This document shows, piece by piece, positions 1 through 12,988 of a stretch of 64,000 nt of DNA (the stretch's first letter is position 1; each line of letters opens with the position of its first letter). The stretch covers positions 41,606,191-41,670,190 of the forward strand of contig NC_088302.1 of assembly GCF_032854445.1 (NCBI RefSeq), read 5' to 3'. Origin of the DNA: Liolophura sinensis (lineage: Eukaryota; Mollusca; Polyplacophora; Chitonida; Chitonidae). The notes under the pieces are model-generated. The model was not told the DNA's origin, did no database searches, and worked only from the letters and a program-made list of their open reading frames with translations. The translations under genes and the position numbers were made by a program.

Positions 1-1066
1 TGGTATATGTCATTCTACCAAGGCGATCAGTTTATATATTCTATAAGAATGGTTTAAAAAACATACAGAGGTTGCAAAAGGAGCCATGAAGTCGGTGATA
101 TTCCCAAACATAGATTATGACTATTACTTCGCTTTTGTTTTCGTAAAGACGTTCTAGCAGAACTGCCGACGTAGACGTCAGATTAAAGGCAAAGAAAACA
201 CTAACGCGGAGTGTATATCAGATGAAAGACCATTAAACACTGCCCATAAAAATAGTTGGACATTTTTTTTTCTGGCCACGGATCAATTTTATGCCTATTA
301 GCACTCATAGACTGCCAGATTTCATCTTTCAAATGGCATGTATGTTTACATATAGATCTATGAATGTATTCCCCGAAAGAGCGTCAAAACGAACTGTTCT
401 AAGCCAAATACATGGATGTAAGGTCACCGATACCTTCTTGGTCAGTACAGACCACAGTAGGATCTGTTTTCAAACTATTTTACTAGATGAGAAAAATTCT
501 GAAAAATAAATCGAATTTTGGGCAGTGTTTAGTGGTCTTTCAACTGATATGTTTCATTTTAGTATTTTCTCTGCCTTTAAAACGCGTTAACCTATATACA
601 CCCTCGCCATTCATCTCGTCTGTCAACATATTTAACATCTGTTGCATGATTTATAAGATCGACGTAAATTCTTATATAATTGAATCAATTGTGTTAAAGT
701 TAGTTTGTAGAATCAGTGTCATTTGAGAACAGTGCATCTGTCCCACGAGGACTGGTTGGTAAATGTTGAAGACGGCTTCTGAATGTATAGCTGTATACGC
801 CGTATGAGAGATTGGACAGTAAGCACATACCCATGTATCACCACTCCAGATTTCAATTAATTTCTAAGTGTGGTGAGGTTTCTTCTCTTTGTCAAGCCCC
901 TTTGTAGGCGGAACCTTAGTATCTATTCAAGTGTTGTTTAATGAGCAAATATTCCAGGGTATATTTCTCTTCAAAACAGCCATCCCTGCCCTCAGTTTTT
1001 TCCCATCGGGTCCTGAGAGAAATCACCGATACGACAACCCTGCGGACGCAGTTTCACTCGGCCAAC
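1..1066. other. 5' flank of chitin-binding gene A
   Basis: No convincing coding exon is visible in the first kilobase; the short open frames at 291-726 lack signal peptide, family motif or plausible splice context. The last ~100 bp form the likely 5'UTR of gene A. An exon of a gene lying to the left cannot be excluded. Confidence 0.4.
960..966 (+). promoter_or_regulatory. Possible TATA box of gene A
   Basis: TATATTT lies 101 bp upstream of the chosen ATG (1067), which would put the transcription start near 990 and give a 5'UTR of about 75 nt. The match is loose and AT-rich DNA gives such words by chance. Confidence 0.25.
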
Positions 1067-3169
1067 ATGAAGTTGTTTTCTCTCTCCCTTGCGTTGGTGT
1101 TGTTGCACACCAGCTGGGGTATACTGAGAGTTGGAGAGATCATCCCGAGTGACTGGGGCACCAACTATCGTTATTATGATTACGTCAAAGACAGAGACAA
1201 CTGTCGGTTTGGATACAGGGTGTCCCCGGGTACCCAACAGGTTATAAACGTCTTCAATTGTACCTATGAGAACGAAGATATGTTCTTTGTTCTCAAAGCG
1301 ATGACTTGTGCAACGAGTGCGCATGTCCAGAACACGGAAACTTGTGACGTAACACCTGGCCTGTCCGAAGAAAACAACATCCCTGTAGAGGGTGAGTATA
1401 GCTTTGATCCAATAAGGGCATTTAAAATAAATGGGTACCTGATTAGGAAGTTGGTGTCAATTTTGGATTACCAAAAACATTTTCATAACAATGAGGTAAA
1501 TAAATGTGCAAATATCAAGTCTTCAAAATGAGAATCTCGATATTCGGAGTTACGTGTATTCCACACTGTTTTGGTGACAGGCAATACCAAAACATATATT
1601 TAATTATTTATTTATTTGAGTATTTCGCTTATATGTCGGCTGCCAGCACTGTGATGGGAGGGGTAACCCCACGACCACGGAGCTGGCAGACCTTCCCACG
1701 AAGAACCGGAGAGGAAAAAGCTTGAAATGGAGTGGTGACAGGCCCCTGAGTTATTGCGCCGCGCTGGCATGCTAACCACTTGACCCCAACGTATATAGGC
1801 CTAGCTGTATGCAAATACATTTTGTCTACTAAAAGCAGGTAGGCCTTAGAATGTGCCAATTCCAAATCACAGGCTCGGATGCTGTAAATTCTTGGTATTC
1901 CACATCTTGAAATGAATGGTGAAAGCTGGTCATAGACAATCCAAATTTTGCCTGGTTACTTGACATCCCCAAGAGAAAATCTCACGCAGGATCATGGGTT
2001 AGGTTGCCGTTGACGTTTAACTAACTTTGTATAAATGGATCAACACACACACGCTCGTTGTTCGATACTGTTTATGACTGGTCAAATGTGTGTTCTAAAT
2101 TCACAGTTCGGAAAGGCCTATACAAGGAATATTCCAAGAAAATGATCTAAAAATCTATCAGTTAAAAGCCATGTCCAACAAACATATATCAAAGGAAGCT
2201 CAGCTTGTTGTCAATCATGTAACTCAAGTGTACAAGGTACACCGATGCTAGAAAGACACTTTATACCCAAGGCTTGTCTTTGGCAAGTATCTGACAAACT
2301 TATCCACATGTGACTACAGATTTGTGCAAGCTCCGAGCTTTTTCCCACCATTGTCGACGCGAGACCAGTGAAACTAGGGAAATAATGTTGCGCGAAATTC
2401 AATCGGTTGTAAAAGAAATGATACTGTTTTGATCGTGAATTGCTCTAACTTTAGCAATCGCAAATATCTGCTTGTTGGCCTGGTGGTTATATTCACACAT
2501 ACTTTCATATTCATACATACATGCTGCAGTTTACTCCGCAAACCACCCTACAAGAGGTGTCGATCAGCTGTTATCACCACTGCCCCAAGAACAAAGATGG
2601 CAAGGAAATATGGAAATTCCTTGAACATGACGGGAGCTTTGACTACTATTAAAATCTCGACTTATTGTTTATATCCTATAGAAACTGCATGTAATATTTG
2701 AAAATTCGCTGCCTTTACACTCAGGAGACCCGGACTGTCGGTTTGTCCAGAAGGGGGTGGCACCCGCCTCAGATAACTGCTGCAAGTATCTCCACTGCTC
2801 TGACGATGGACTGGTCCGCCTTGGTACCCGGATGTGCCCCAGGGGTCAGTACTTCAGCAACCAGACATTCCGATGTGAACACATGTGGAAGGACACGGTA
2901 GATGGCTCGATTGTCTCCCTTACCGAGGCAGAAATGTGTGGAACCAGAACTTTGACACCTGACAGGAAGAAAAGTAAGTTCAAAAGCACGACTGATGGAT
3001 AAATGGATGGGTAGAATGGCGCTCGCGGGCTTCCCCACTTGTTTGCTTACTTGACTAGTGACAGACTGACTGATTGATTGACTGACTGATAACAGCTTTT
3101 AGAAGGAGGTAACCGAAACTCCCACGGTAAACAACCAACCTTTCGCAATTTAGTGACGCGCTCTCCTAT

Positions 3170-3204
<35 letters not shown>

Positions 3205-4067
3205 TTTGATTGGTGTTTTACACCGTAGTCAAGAATATTGCACTTATACGACGGCAGCCAGCATTATGGTAGGAGGAAACCAGGCAGATCCCGGGAAAAC
3301 CCACGACCATGCGCAGGTTCAAACTCTACTACGTGTCGCGTTTAAGCTTGAACAACATATTGAGGAAATACATTGATGTGCACGGTATTCAAACAGCATA
3401 TACAACTACTCAAACGTCGTCAAATGCATTTCTTCACGCCTTTAAGCCCCTACGAATATTGAAAGCGACGCAATCACATAGTCTGACATATATACGTGAA
3501 GAATCTATATCCTACGACAACATCTATATTAATTTTATCAGACTTAAAAGTTGTACAGATTTCGACTTGATGGCACTAAAGAACCAACCAGCAATGCAAT
3601 ACTCGATTGGCATGCTGAAGGCTTAAGTGTAGACTCCTCCAACTTCAGATGGTGGCCAACTGGTAAAAATTACACTATTAATAAAAATTAACAAAAAATC
3701 GTTAATATAGACTTGTGTGTCAAATGGGTTAGTTGCCCGAGAAAGATGAAATACCAAATTATATAACTACTGTGCGCCAAAATTGTATTCAGTTCTACAA
3801 TAAATCAGGATGTTTCTCTTTTCAGATTATGGAGGGATCATGCAAAAATGTCTGTGGAACTGGGATTTCAACAATGCGAATACTTACAGCGTCGCTGAGC
3901 CTCTGAATTGTAACTTCCGGTATCTGTGTTCTATGTACAATCCCTCCTCAGTGAGCGCCTCATACACCTTCAAATGTGAACCGGACATGTACTGGTCAAA
4001 TTCCCTACAGACATGTGTCTCGCTCAACGAGCTCATAATGGAAGAGCGTCGTGAATGCGGCCTCTGA
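1067..4067 (+). CDS. Secreted Cys-rich chitin-binding (CBM14-like) protein A
   Basis: Three-exon model: 1067-1391, 2725-2973, 3826-4067; 816 bp, 271 aa. The start is the ATG opening MKLFSLSLALVLLHTSWG, a classic signal peptide; the longer upstream frame (from 941) would bury it. Donors GGTGAGT and AGTAAGT and acceptors CTCAG and TTCAG are good, and both introns are phase 1. Exon 2 (about residues 109-192) has the Cys spacing of peritrophin-A/CBM14 domains (C-x14-CC-x4-C-x12-C-x12-C, then a late Cys). Exon 3 (193-271) carries a second six-Cys set; exon 1 has four Cys after the signal. The family binds chitin in peritrophic matrix, cuticle or mollusc shell and mantle matrix; the tissue is unknown here. 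The architecture matches the three array genes downstream (one domain per exon, phase 1), so it is probably an old paralogue. Exon 1's domain assignment is the weakest part. Confidence 0.8.
1597..1790 (-). mobile_element. tRNA-derived SINE, reverse, in intron 1 of gene A
   Basis: TTTATT-rich tail followed by the reverse complement of the conserved SINE body (CCACGACCACGG, GGCAGACCTTCCCACG) and tRNA-like head (CGCGCTGGCATGCTAACCAC). Somewhat diverged. Confidence 0.75.
3166..3315 (-). mobile_element. SINE 3' half, reverse, in intron 2 of gene A
   Basis: (TTTA)n tract, then GATTGGTGTTTTACACCGTA and the reverse-complemented SINE body down to the AACCTGCGCATGG-type core; the tRNA-like head is missing (5' truncation). 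Confidence 0.8.
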
Positions 4068-4139
4068 ACTTGTGATTGGATCGTAGAGTTTTGTGTGTAG
4101 CTTAACACGCTCTCTCTGTACTCAACTGAAATCTTGTTT

Positions 4140-4145
4140 AATAAA
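4140..4145 (+). terminator. Polyadenylation signal of gene A
   Basis: AATAAA lies 73 bp after the stop codon, in an A-rich stretch. It fits a short 3'UTR. Confidence 0.55.
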
Positions 4146-4200
4146 AAAAATATTTAACTGATGGATGCGTCGTTGAAGTTCAGTATTTTACAGATTTACA

Positions 4201-4467
4201 GATTTATTTTATTTATTTGATTAATGTTTTACGCCGTACTCACGTGAAGGATATTTCACTCATGCGATGGTGATTAGTATTATGGTGAGAAACCTGGCAA
4301 AACCCGGCGGAAACCCACGACGATCCGCAGGTTGCTGGAGGCCTTCTCACGTACGATAGGAGAGGAAACCAACATGCGTTTTACACGGACTCACAGAGAC
4401 CGCACTGCGTGGTGAGAGCTCCCTGGGTCATTGCGGCGCGCTGGCACGCTAATCACCTCAGCCATGA
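4201..4467 (-). mobile_element. Full-length tRNA-derived SINE, reverse
   Basis: Complete element just downstream of gene A: T-rich tail, GTTTTACGCCGTACTC, body, and tRNA-like head (CGCGCTGGCACGCTAATCACC). It gives the plan of the family: about 265 bp, Pol III-type head, (AAAT)n tail. Confidence 0.85.
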
Positions 4468-4555
4468 ATGCTCCTAATCAGTACAGACTCTAACTCTTAA
4501 GTAGTCCATTTGCTAATATGTATGACGTGTATCTCGCATCTCAAATTACACGGGG

Positions 4556-4775
4556 TTCTACATGTCTGACATATATCCACTATCTTTGTCCTGTGTATGT
4601 CTGAAATACACCCAGTATTCACACTGTCTTGGTCTTGTATATGTCTGACATACACCCAGTATTCACACTTCCTTGGTCTTGTATATGTCTGACATACACC
4701 CAGTATTCACACTTCCTTGGTGTTGTATATGTCTGACATACATCCAGTATTCACACTCCCTTGGCCTTATATTCT
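4556..4775. repeat. 44-bp tandem repeat
   Basis: About four to five copies of a 44-bp unit containing TATGTCTGACATACACCCAG and TATTCACACTTCCTTGG. The phase of GTATTC words (4615, 4659 and on) shows the period. The first copy is degenerate. Confidence 0.85.
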
Positions 4776-7206
4776 TTGTCTCACAGTCTGCAGCTCTTGT
4801 TTACCATATGTGATGGATTCTGTATCTGGCAGTCTGCAGCTCTTGTATATCACGATGCCCGAAGCCAGCATATCATGTAAGCCTTTCTCACAGTCTGTAT
4901 AACACTTGTATCACAATGTTTGTACGTATTCACTATAGCAGCAATACATTTTGTCGTGTTCTCTATCTATATTTTTCCCAGTATTTAATAATGTATTAAC
5001 TACCTCAAATTTCATTACTTATAGGGTGATATCTAACATTTTCAGCGTTACACATGGACGACATAGTGATTGAGACTTCATGTAACTATTACTTTCCCAC
5101 ACATATTCTGTACTGAATGTCAGTTTTATGAATTATATTTTTATTTCTTTGATTGATGCCTAATGCCTTGCTTAAGAGTGTCTTTATGACAAGCTCCCAG
5201 GGTTTAGGAATTAGGGATCTATGCGTCGAAACAGACATTCGTATACCAGACTTCAATTAAGATGGACATACCAGGTCGCCGTTTAACATAAATGACCGCA
5301 AATTGACGCAATCGTGCAAAGAGAAGCAGTCAACAGCATTCAGTGATGTTGGAAAGACGTATGGTATGTTTTAGGCGAATGAATGAAATCAGTATTCAGA
5401 TCGTGTACCGTGCTAGAATACAAGTTGTCGATAATAAAATATATAACTCAGATGCGCTTTGCTTGCAATTGTTCACATATCCAATGCGGCGATCGAATTC
5501 AACACGATAAATATACTGCCCCTAGCCCAGAGTTAACTGAACTTAGACACAATCATGAAGCAGAGTACTGCAGATTCTGAACACTCTGTTCATGTTTACT
5601 TACAAGAGAATCATACTCATTGTAAAACAAATGCTACAAAGAAGATATAACCATGTCGAAAGTGGATATATATCTTTCACAGCCTTTGCTATACATGGAT
5701 TGTTTAAAGCTAGCAGATCATCAATATATCGCTTAATGAATGAGAAAGATCGTGCCTGGTGAGCCAAAAGTGGGTACAATTGATACCCGTCGGAATATGT
5801 ATACACTATCGACAAATTGTTTCCCCAAATTTCACACAGATGTTATTAATGAGAAACTCAAGCAACTCAGTGAACAACGAAATGCCTCACGAATGGTAAT
5901 CCTTGTTTGTAGTGGAACTGAAGAAGCCTTTGTTGTCATGTAGCCGTGACTAATTTTATTAATCACCCATACAATTTGTCAAGAAATTTTGTAAGTTAAA
6001 TCTGAATTGTAGTACAGAAACTGGAGAAATCGCAAGTAGAGATGTCCTTGTATTATACGCGTATTTTGAGTGAGACGTTTTGAGTTAACGCCAGAATTAT
6101 TCCAGCTGCACAACAGCACTTTTTCCAAAATGATTGTACTTTTTTCTTGTGGTGCCTTCGTTAAGAGACTCGATCCCGGAATATAGCAAGCTTTGTACGT
6201 GGATTTCCACATTTTTGGAATCCAGTAAAATCGTGTTGAATCAGTTCCTGTGAAGGATGCTCTCCTCTGTTTGAGAAAGGATTGAAGTTTTTTTAATAGT
6301 TCTTTCAGAGTATTTGGTCGTTCTAGAATACGTTGATGTAGCGCAGTTGTTGTAGTGATATTATACGCTCTTCTTAGAGAACCTGGTAGAAATAGTTCTT
6401 GCAGACAAATATTATATTATTAGGTTCTTTGTGTCAGCAGGAACAATAACGTATTTTCTCTGAAGGTCATCAAGTACCTTTCGCATGGTAGGGTCTGGTG
6501 GGTTGCAAACAGTTTTTTTTAGTCGCTCAAACCAAGTGTGAAGGACTGGAGATTCGCCGTAATGCTAGTATTTCAATTATACGGCCATTTATATAATTAT
6601 TTATTTATGTTATTCTTGACTGCCACGACACCCAAGCATTTTTCACTTATAAGATGACATTAATTGTTCCCAGGACGTTACGTACAAAAAGACGAGCACC
6701 TTAATCACCCCTAGACGCTATCATTTTGTACCAACTTATAAGCATTACATGGAATCTACTATAAATATTTAGCCTGTGCAAAGAAGACAACATCATAGAA
6801 ATGAAATTAGCAAGTCCTATATTGTGTAAAGATATATTTCCTGGCTTTGCATTGAATTGTGTTTGTCTAAGGTGTGCACATAAAAGATGGCGAGTAAATA
6901 GACACTAGGGAATAAGTTTTATACTGTGTCGACACGGAAGACAGATACGTTTATCATCTCTTCTCTTGAGTAATACTTTCGGACTTAGTTTGAACAATCC
7001 GTTGTTTGGTTATACTAACCCACCCCGACATTCCTCATATGCACATTGGCAGAAATAGCTGTGGTCTGTTTCACAAGTTAAGTGGTATTTTGGGTTAAAG
7101 ATTTGATAGATTGATAATTTTTACCTTTACAAAACAAAATATTTGAGTGAGGGCTTAGTGTTTGACGTCGTACTTAACAGTACTTTTTTAGTCATATGAC
7201 CAGGAT

Positions 7207-7301
7207 GTATTTATTCATTTGATTGGTGTTTTACGACGTACTCAAGAACATTTCACTTAGACGACGGCGGCCAGCATTACGGTGGGAAGAAACCGGGCAG
7301 A
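7207..7301 (-). mobile_element. SINE 3' fragment, reverse
   Basis: TTGATTGGTGTTTTACGACG followed by the SINE body up to the AAACCGGGCAGA segment; truncated at the head side. Confidence 0.7.
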
Positions 7302-7366
7302 CCGCCTTACCGAATGCAAGTAAGCCGCTCCGTCTGAGCCATTATACCGATACGGGTCAGCCAATC

Positions 7367-7471
7367 GTTGCACTATCCCCTTCATGCTGATCGCCAAGCG
7401 AGGAAGTTACAACTTTAATCGTTACACTATCCCATTCATGCTGATCGCCATGCGAGGAAGTTACAACTTTA
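7367..7471. repeat. 52-bp direct tandem duplication
   Basis: Two adjacent copies, each with CATGCTGATCGCCA and GCGAGGAAGTTACAACTTTA, differing at a few bases. Confidence 0.8.
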
Positions 7472-9479
7472 AAGTCTTAGGTGTGACTCGACCTAGGATT
7501 GACACCTGGATCTACTGCTCCCGAAATTATCTGTGCTATCGGGGCCGGTCAAAATATTTCAACTGGATACTTAAACGTGGTTGAAATTGCCTGAGAGTGC
7601 ATACATGCATACATGAATCAGCGGTCAAAATTTAATCGGTTTGATGTATTTGTTTAAGGGTTTGATTTAGATTACAGTTTTAGACATGGGCCCATATTCT
7701 CTTTGGAAAGCGGGCCCGTGTAACTTACTCCACTTGTGTGGCAGGTTATGTCGGTTTTGTGATGCGGAAGCCAGAGTAATGTAACGTTATATTGTTTGTA
7801 ATTGACAGATTTGCGTACGTCATCGATTTTTACTTGTTATCACGCTTTGAAGCAGTATATTGTGATTGAGTGGGGTATGGTGAGACAGAACAATAAACTA
7901 TCTCAATACGATCACATTTAAATCGACGTGCTATATAAGGAGAGGCCGCGTCGATGAAAGAGAAAGTTAAACCCCAACCAAGTTAACTTACATTTTTTTA
8001 TTTCTTAAACTGAACAGTTGTTAGTCGTTAGTGCTGAAGAAATTAATACCTCTCGTTCCACAGATAAAGCACTGTTTGATTTGGTCATTTTAGATCTAAC
8101 AGGAATTATCACAAACATGGTTTTTACATGGTTTTTCATATCACGAACCAGGCTGGTCAATACCCTGAACACATTTAGAACATAACATCACTAGTCTCAT
8201 TGCCCATACATATACAGCCATGACAGCGTTGCATCACTGCACCAGTCCCGGTACTTAAACATTTACAGCGTTACATCACTAGAAAGTCACACTTAAAACA
8301 TCAGGCGTGATGCCCCACCCATATATACAGTTTCATTAATATAATAACAAAGTGTGACTACGCTTCAACTCTTATATTTAACGTTATTAAATGTAACATA
8401 TATCTAAGGATTGTTAAACGTAATTTGAAGTACAACCAAGGAAACCTAAACTTTAGGTCTGAACATACTTGGGATTGAACTAATGAACACTAACTGCACA
8501 TGCGCAATGGAAGCAGTTAGGTGCAAGATTTGACTGAAGAATCCTGAGGCAGTGATTGGATAAAACCGCCATACAGACATAATATATTAATATAATAATA
8601 TAATAGTATATATCTATACACTATACAGTTTGCACTGTTATTTTTGCACCTAGTTAAAACTATAACGTTTACTTTGGATAGAACTGAAAGCCTCTTGCTC
8701 AAGGTTACAACCCATGCACGATATGGAGCTTACCAAGGTGGCAAAATATGCTATGATTTGGCGTCAGCAGTAGGCTTAACAGTTCAAAATTGGTGGTCAG
8801 TTTATATATTTTTTTTTGATATGTTGTAGAGAAAATGCGAGCTCCATCGCGATGATATGATATGGTACCGTGCGAAAATTTGGAGATATGCATTTTGACG
8901 GTTGAAATTGACAAAAAAAAAAATAGCAAAGAAAATCAATGAGCGCATGTAGCCTGTAACCACTTCACACTGACAGTCAAGTTTTGTGAATCAAAGGGAA
9001 GCAACTGTTGGCGGAGAAAAGCGCTTGGCTGACGGGTGTGGTATTCACGAGCTTATACATGTACGTCAGATTGTGGGCATTGTGTGTATCTGACAAGAAC
9101 GTGCCGTTTTTGTAGCTCGTCTCACAGCTGTATGCAATATTATGTCACTATAGTAACAAACGATTGGAGTTTAACCCTGCGCATTTCTTAGCAACTGCTA
9201 TACAGACTTATGGGTGGAGAGAGTGCACGTGGAAATCGTAGAACAGTGGCAAGTTAATGTGTAACATCCCCACGTTTGATGTTTAGATATTCACACAATA
9301 CTGCTTGAAGACTGTTAACTTTTAACAAACATTAGAGTGTACAAACAAAAAATAAAAAATTATTGTCATACACCATTAAGAAACCCGGCATTATTATTAG
9401 TTAACGAGCAGCAACTAGTTAATTAAGATTATGTGCTTGTCTGCTGAACTTTTAAATCGCTTTCAACTCCACATGCATA

Positions 9480-10430
9480 AGCACATAAGGTATTCATCAA
9501 TTTACAAGCATTTAGTAAAACTATATAGTAGTTTGCATATTGTATGTTATCCGGTAATTTAGTGCAAATTTGATAATGTTGCACATAACATAATAACAAT
9601 TTACGTCATTGAGTAACATCGTTTATTAGTTTGTATGTTTTATGTTAATTATCTACTGGAATGGCATAACACCTGATAATATCACACACCACATAATAAC
9701 CATTTGCCATTTTGTAACACTTCGCATTAGTTTGTACACTGCTTGTTTTCTGGTAACATCATACATCATATAATACATATTTACAACACTTGCACGTTAT
9801 TTTGTTCCATGTATATTATCCGGTACTGTTGTTACGTCATTGATAACATCACATTGTAAATAATAGTAACCTGGGGGCTTTCGTGGCCGAAGTGTTAGCG
9901 TTCCAGTGCGCTGCAATGATCCAGGAGCTTCTCACCAATGCGGTCACTCTGAGTTCAAATCTCCTCTCCGGCCATAAGTTTGAAGATTTTCCAGCAATCT
10001 GCGGATTATCTTGGGTTTCCACCACCTCTGCACGGTTTTCACCCATCAAAATGCTGGCCTCCGTCGTATAAGTTAAATATTCTTGAGTACAGCGTAAAAC
10101 ACCAATCAAATAAATAAATAAATAGATAAACATAATAGAAACCTTAACCTGTACATTCTATGCTATCTGATAACTTTGCCCAAGACTCACTAACATCCCA
10201 CATCATATAATAACAATTTACATCATTTAGTCTCAATTTATTTGGTATATTAAATGTTACTGGGTGACGTTGTGAGACACCTGGGAACGTCAAACATCAC
10301 ATAGTAACAATTTCGCCAAGAAACACTCTATATTACTGTGTACTATTGTATGTTATGTTGTAAGTCTCTACGTCGACGGATAGAGCTACACATCAAATGA
10401 TAACATTTTGCGTCGTCTGATAATACTGTA
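9480..10430. repeat. Degenerate tandem array, ~75-105 bp period, split by a SINE
   Basis: Recurring words such as CATAATAACAATTTACRTCA and ATGTTATCYGGTAA occur at about 9588, 9693, 9768, 10207, 10293 and 10396. The array is interrupted by the full-length SINE at 9873-10127. Copies are highly diverged, so the unit length is only approximate. Confidence 0.6.
9873..10127 (+). mobile_element. Full-length tRNA-derived SINE
   Basis: Head GGGGCTTTCGTGGCCGAAG with box-B-like GAGTTCAAATC, body with GCAATCTGCGGATTATC, tail AGCGTAAAACACCAATCAAA then (AAAT)n. It is inserted into the degenerate tandem array, so it is younger than the array. Confidence 0.85.
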
Positions 10431-10799
10431 TGTAGCTTTTCGGCATAGGCTCGTAACAAAGGAAATCAACTGTGCATCATTACATTTATTGGCAGCAGTA
10501 ATCCAACATCGTAACGAAATATATGGCAGTTTGTATAATGGTTTCCCCCATTTAATTGTTAAGAAAACTAGTTGTAAAAATGCCGAACCCCAAAAGTATA
10601 AATTTAAATTTGCTGTGGAAGAGTTATTTTTATGTAAGAATATAATTTTTGAAAAACTATTGAAAAAAATGCTTCATGTTAGAAATACTGAATTATGAAT
10701 TATGAATTATAACCCCGTGTGGGAACCTGGAGTTGGATATACGAAATAATTACAATATAATTAAGGCGTACAGCATAGCGAGAAAAAAAAACAGAGCAG

Positions 10800-11035
10800 C
10801 GGGACAGTGTGATAGTTGCCAAATGATCACACGTAACCGTTGACATACGACCTCTTTTCAGTTTACAGCAGATAGGGTTTCATTCTAATTGTTCATGTAA
10901 ATGCATATATAGTAGCAAGTTACACCCCCCACCCCCACGCCACCCCCACCCCCCTAGCACCACGGCTTAAGCAGAATTAGGTGAACAAAAATGCTGTGAT
11001 GTTATTGCAATTATTAGACGTCACTGGTCTAGCAA
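10800..11035 (+). repeat. Unclassified dispersed repeat R1, plus orientation
   Basis: Shares CACACGTAACCG, GTTCATGTAAATGCATA, AGCACCA(C/T)GGCTTAAGC and TTAGACGTCACTGGTCTA with 36372-36580. Its reverse complement matches the starts of the three chitin-binding units (13131, 20573, 28629) and the right array end (35627). A C-rich expansion lies inside this copy. No terminal repeats or coding capacity were recognised. Confidence 0.75.
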
Positions 11036-11351
11036 CAAATGAAAACCTGATTTAGCAGCAGATCCAAGAGTATTCACTATCAAAATTACCTTTCGTTACT
11101 GTCGCGTAACACCACAAGCTCTTCACATTGACAATATTGCACGAAAACTGTTGTTAGAGTTCTTGTTCTTATTCATATAATGTCAAACCCCATAAACTTG
11201 GTTTCAAAACCAACAGCTCATTGCTTCGGATGAAGACATCATTATTTAAAAAAAAAAACTCAACATAGGCGAGAAGTTAAAAGAAAGGCGTTAACCATAT
11301 ATAGTGGGGCCTACACATACACAACAGCAGAGGCAGATTCACCCCCTGTAG

Positions 11352-11488
11352 ATGACAAAGGCCCCTGTCCACAGGTGGGCCGCCATTCCGGCCACCTGTA
11401 CGCCTGCACACTTGACACCCACGGAACAAGTTTCACACATTGTATGAACTGTGTAACCTGTCAGACGACAACTCGGTCCCGGATCTGA
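11352..11488 (+). pseudogene. Possible orphan terminal exon, Cys-rich
   Basis: A good acceptor (CCCCCTGTAG) precedes an open frame that, entered in phase 1 like the neighbouring chitin-binding exons, reads 44 residues to a TGA. It contains CPQVGRHSGHLYAC and THCMNCVTC, a Cys-rich pattern loosely like a truncated CBM14 domain. Base composition is clearly richer in GC than the flanks. No upstream exons were found, so this may be a relic exon, part of an unrecognised gene, or chance. Confidence 0.25.
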
Positions 11489-12245
11489 TATGTTTGTCCA
11501 GGCCAGTGATCCTCATTGCCATATGTTTGGTTTCATTATCCCAAGACGTCATTCAGCATAGCGACAAAACAATGCTAAGCACGACTGTTTATTTTGACTT
11601 TGCCAATTTCTCTTTTTAAGTCAAGTTTAAAAAGTTTGACTGACCCTAAACTCGTGCCGTTATGTGGGCTTGAAGCGACGAGGTTCATATCGCAGTCTTA
11701 GAGAGCAGCAGATGACAGATTTTTACATGATGTCCTTCTTCTTAAAAATCATTTTCTCATCTGGCGAGTTACACTAAAGGTTGACACATGTACACCAACA
11801 GAACATACAGAAATAACCCCCAAAGGGATAGGCTTGAATGTTTGTCCGCCATTCAACGGAAAACGTCCATTTGTTATACCTTATCCTAATATTTCTGGAA
11901 ATGTTTTGTGTCACAGGGCAGTTATCTTAACTGAACCTGCTGTCAAAAAAATAAAATAATATTAAAATTAAGTTTTTCAGAATGCCTGTTGCCTAAGTGA
12001 TGCTCGGATGTATTTTGTTGTTCCAGCAGATTATTCTGTTAAATATAACATATATATTCTATTAAATGAACATTACAGCTTATTTCAGACTAACAGGGTT
12101 TTATGATGAATACGTCACATTCCGTTATAATTCCGTTATAACTGTATTCTGTTCTAATAATAGAACACATATTTACATGACTCACACATAAGACCTTTGT
12201 TTATATCAACAGATTATTTTTTGAGTGCGACATATATGTGGGTCT

Positions 12246-12378
12246 ATATGACCAGCAACCTCCTGGTGGGTTTACCACAGGCTCTGCCCGGTTTCCTCCC
12301 ATCATTATGCTGGCCGCTGTCAAATAGATGAAATATTCTTGAGAACTCCGTAAAATAGCAATGAAATAAATAAACAGA
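12246..12378 (+). mobile_element. SINE 3' half
   Basis: CAGCAACCTCCTGGTGGG through TGAAATATTCTTGAGAAC to an AAATAAATAAA tail; head missing. Confidence 0.7.
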
Positions 12379-12988
12379 TATGCCTATGAGTAATACGCCA
12401 ATTTACAATACGGGCTAACTTGTTCGACATGACACGACCTTGCCCGCAGACGACAAGAGAGCTTGACCTCGGGTGGCCTTTGTTCTTTGACCTCATACCA
12501 CATGACCCCAAACGACTCTCCGACGACCTGAGGTTAGAGTGACCCTTCAGTGTCCGCGGCTAGCCGAGTTCCTCAGCAAAGCGAGATTTTGATGGCATAG
12601 TTTCAATTGAGGAATCTTGCCTTTGCTCAATGGATTTTCTGTGATAGCTTTAGCCTTCGAAGATGTAACTGGAAGGCACATAAACCAGGGAATGTATTAA
12701 CATCTATGGATTCTAGGCAAAACTATTTCTTGAACATTCGATCTTTGTCCCCTAATATACTGATCCTAGCAACACACACCCTGGATAGGATAACCGATAT
12801 ATCTGTGCTCTTTTTACACAAAATGTTCATTGAAAAAAAATGTATGTAAATTTTGTACCACAAAATAATTGTACCACTGGTCGTTTATCACTTGCTTTGG
12901 TATTTTGGTATTATCACAATTGTTTTATACTTGTAGAAGGACTGCTTCAATAGCATCATGTTTATAGTGCTAACTTACGGAAAGTACG

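Larger units (their letters stand above)
4776..9470. other. Intergenic region without recognisable genes
   Basis: AT-rich DNA. The open frames here (5383-5580, 5740-5943, 7384-7584, 8644-8829 and others) show no family motif, signal peptide or exon context. It holds one SINE fragment (7207-7301) and one 52-bp direct duplication (7367-7471). Nothing else can be supported. Confidence 0.5.
10431..12245. other. Intergenic region with one dispersed repeat and one possible orphan exon
   Basis: Mostly AT-rich DNA without supportable genes. It contains the dispersed repeat at 10800-11035, a C-rich low-complexity patch at about 10923-10957, and a short GC-richer segment at 11352-11488 listed separately. 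Confidence 0.5.

Noticed and set aside
941-1066. Upstream extension of gene A frame to an ATG at 941
   Set aside because: It would place 42 residues before a clear signal peptide; the ATG at 1067 gives a standard secreted protein.
7384-7584. 66-codon frame containing YCSRNYLCYRG
   Set aside because: Half of it is the 52-bp direct duplication; no complete domain or partner exon was found.
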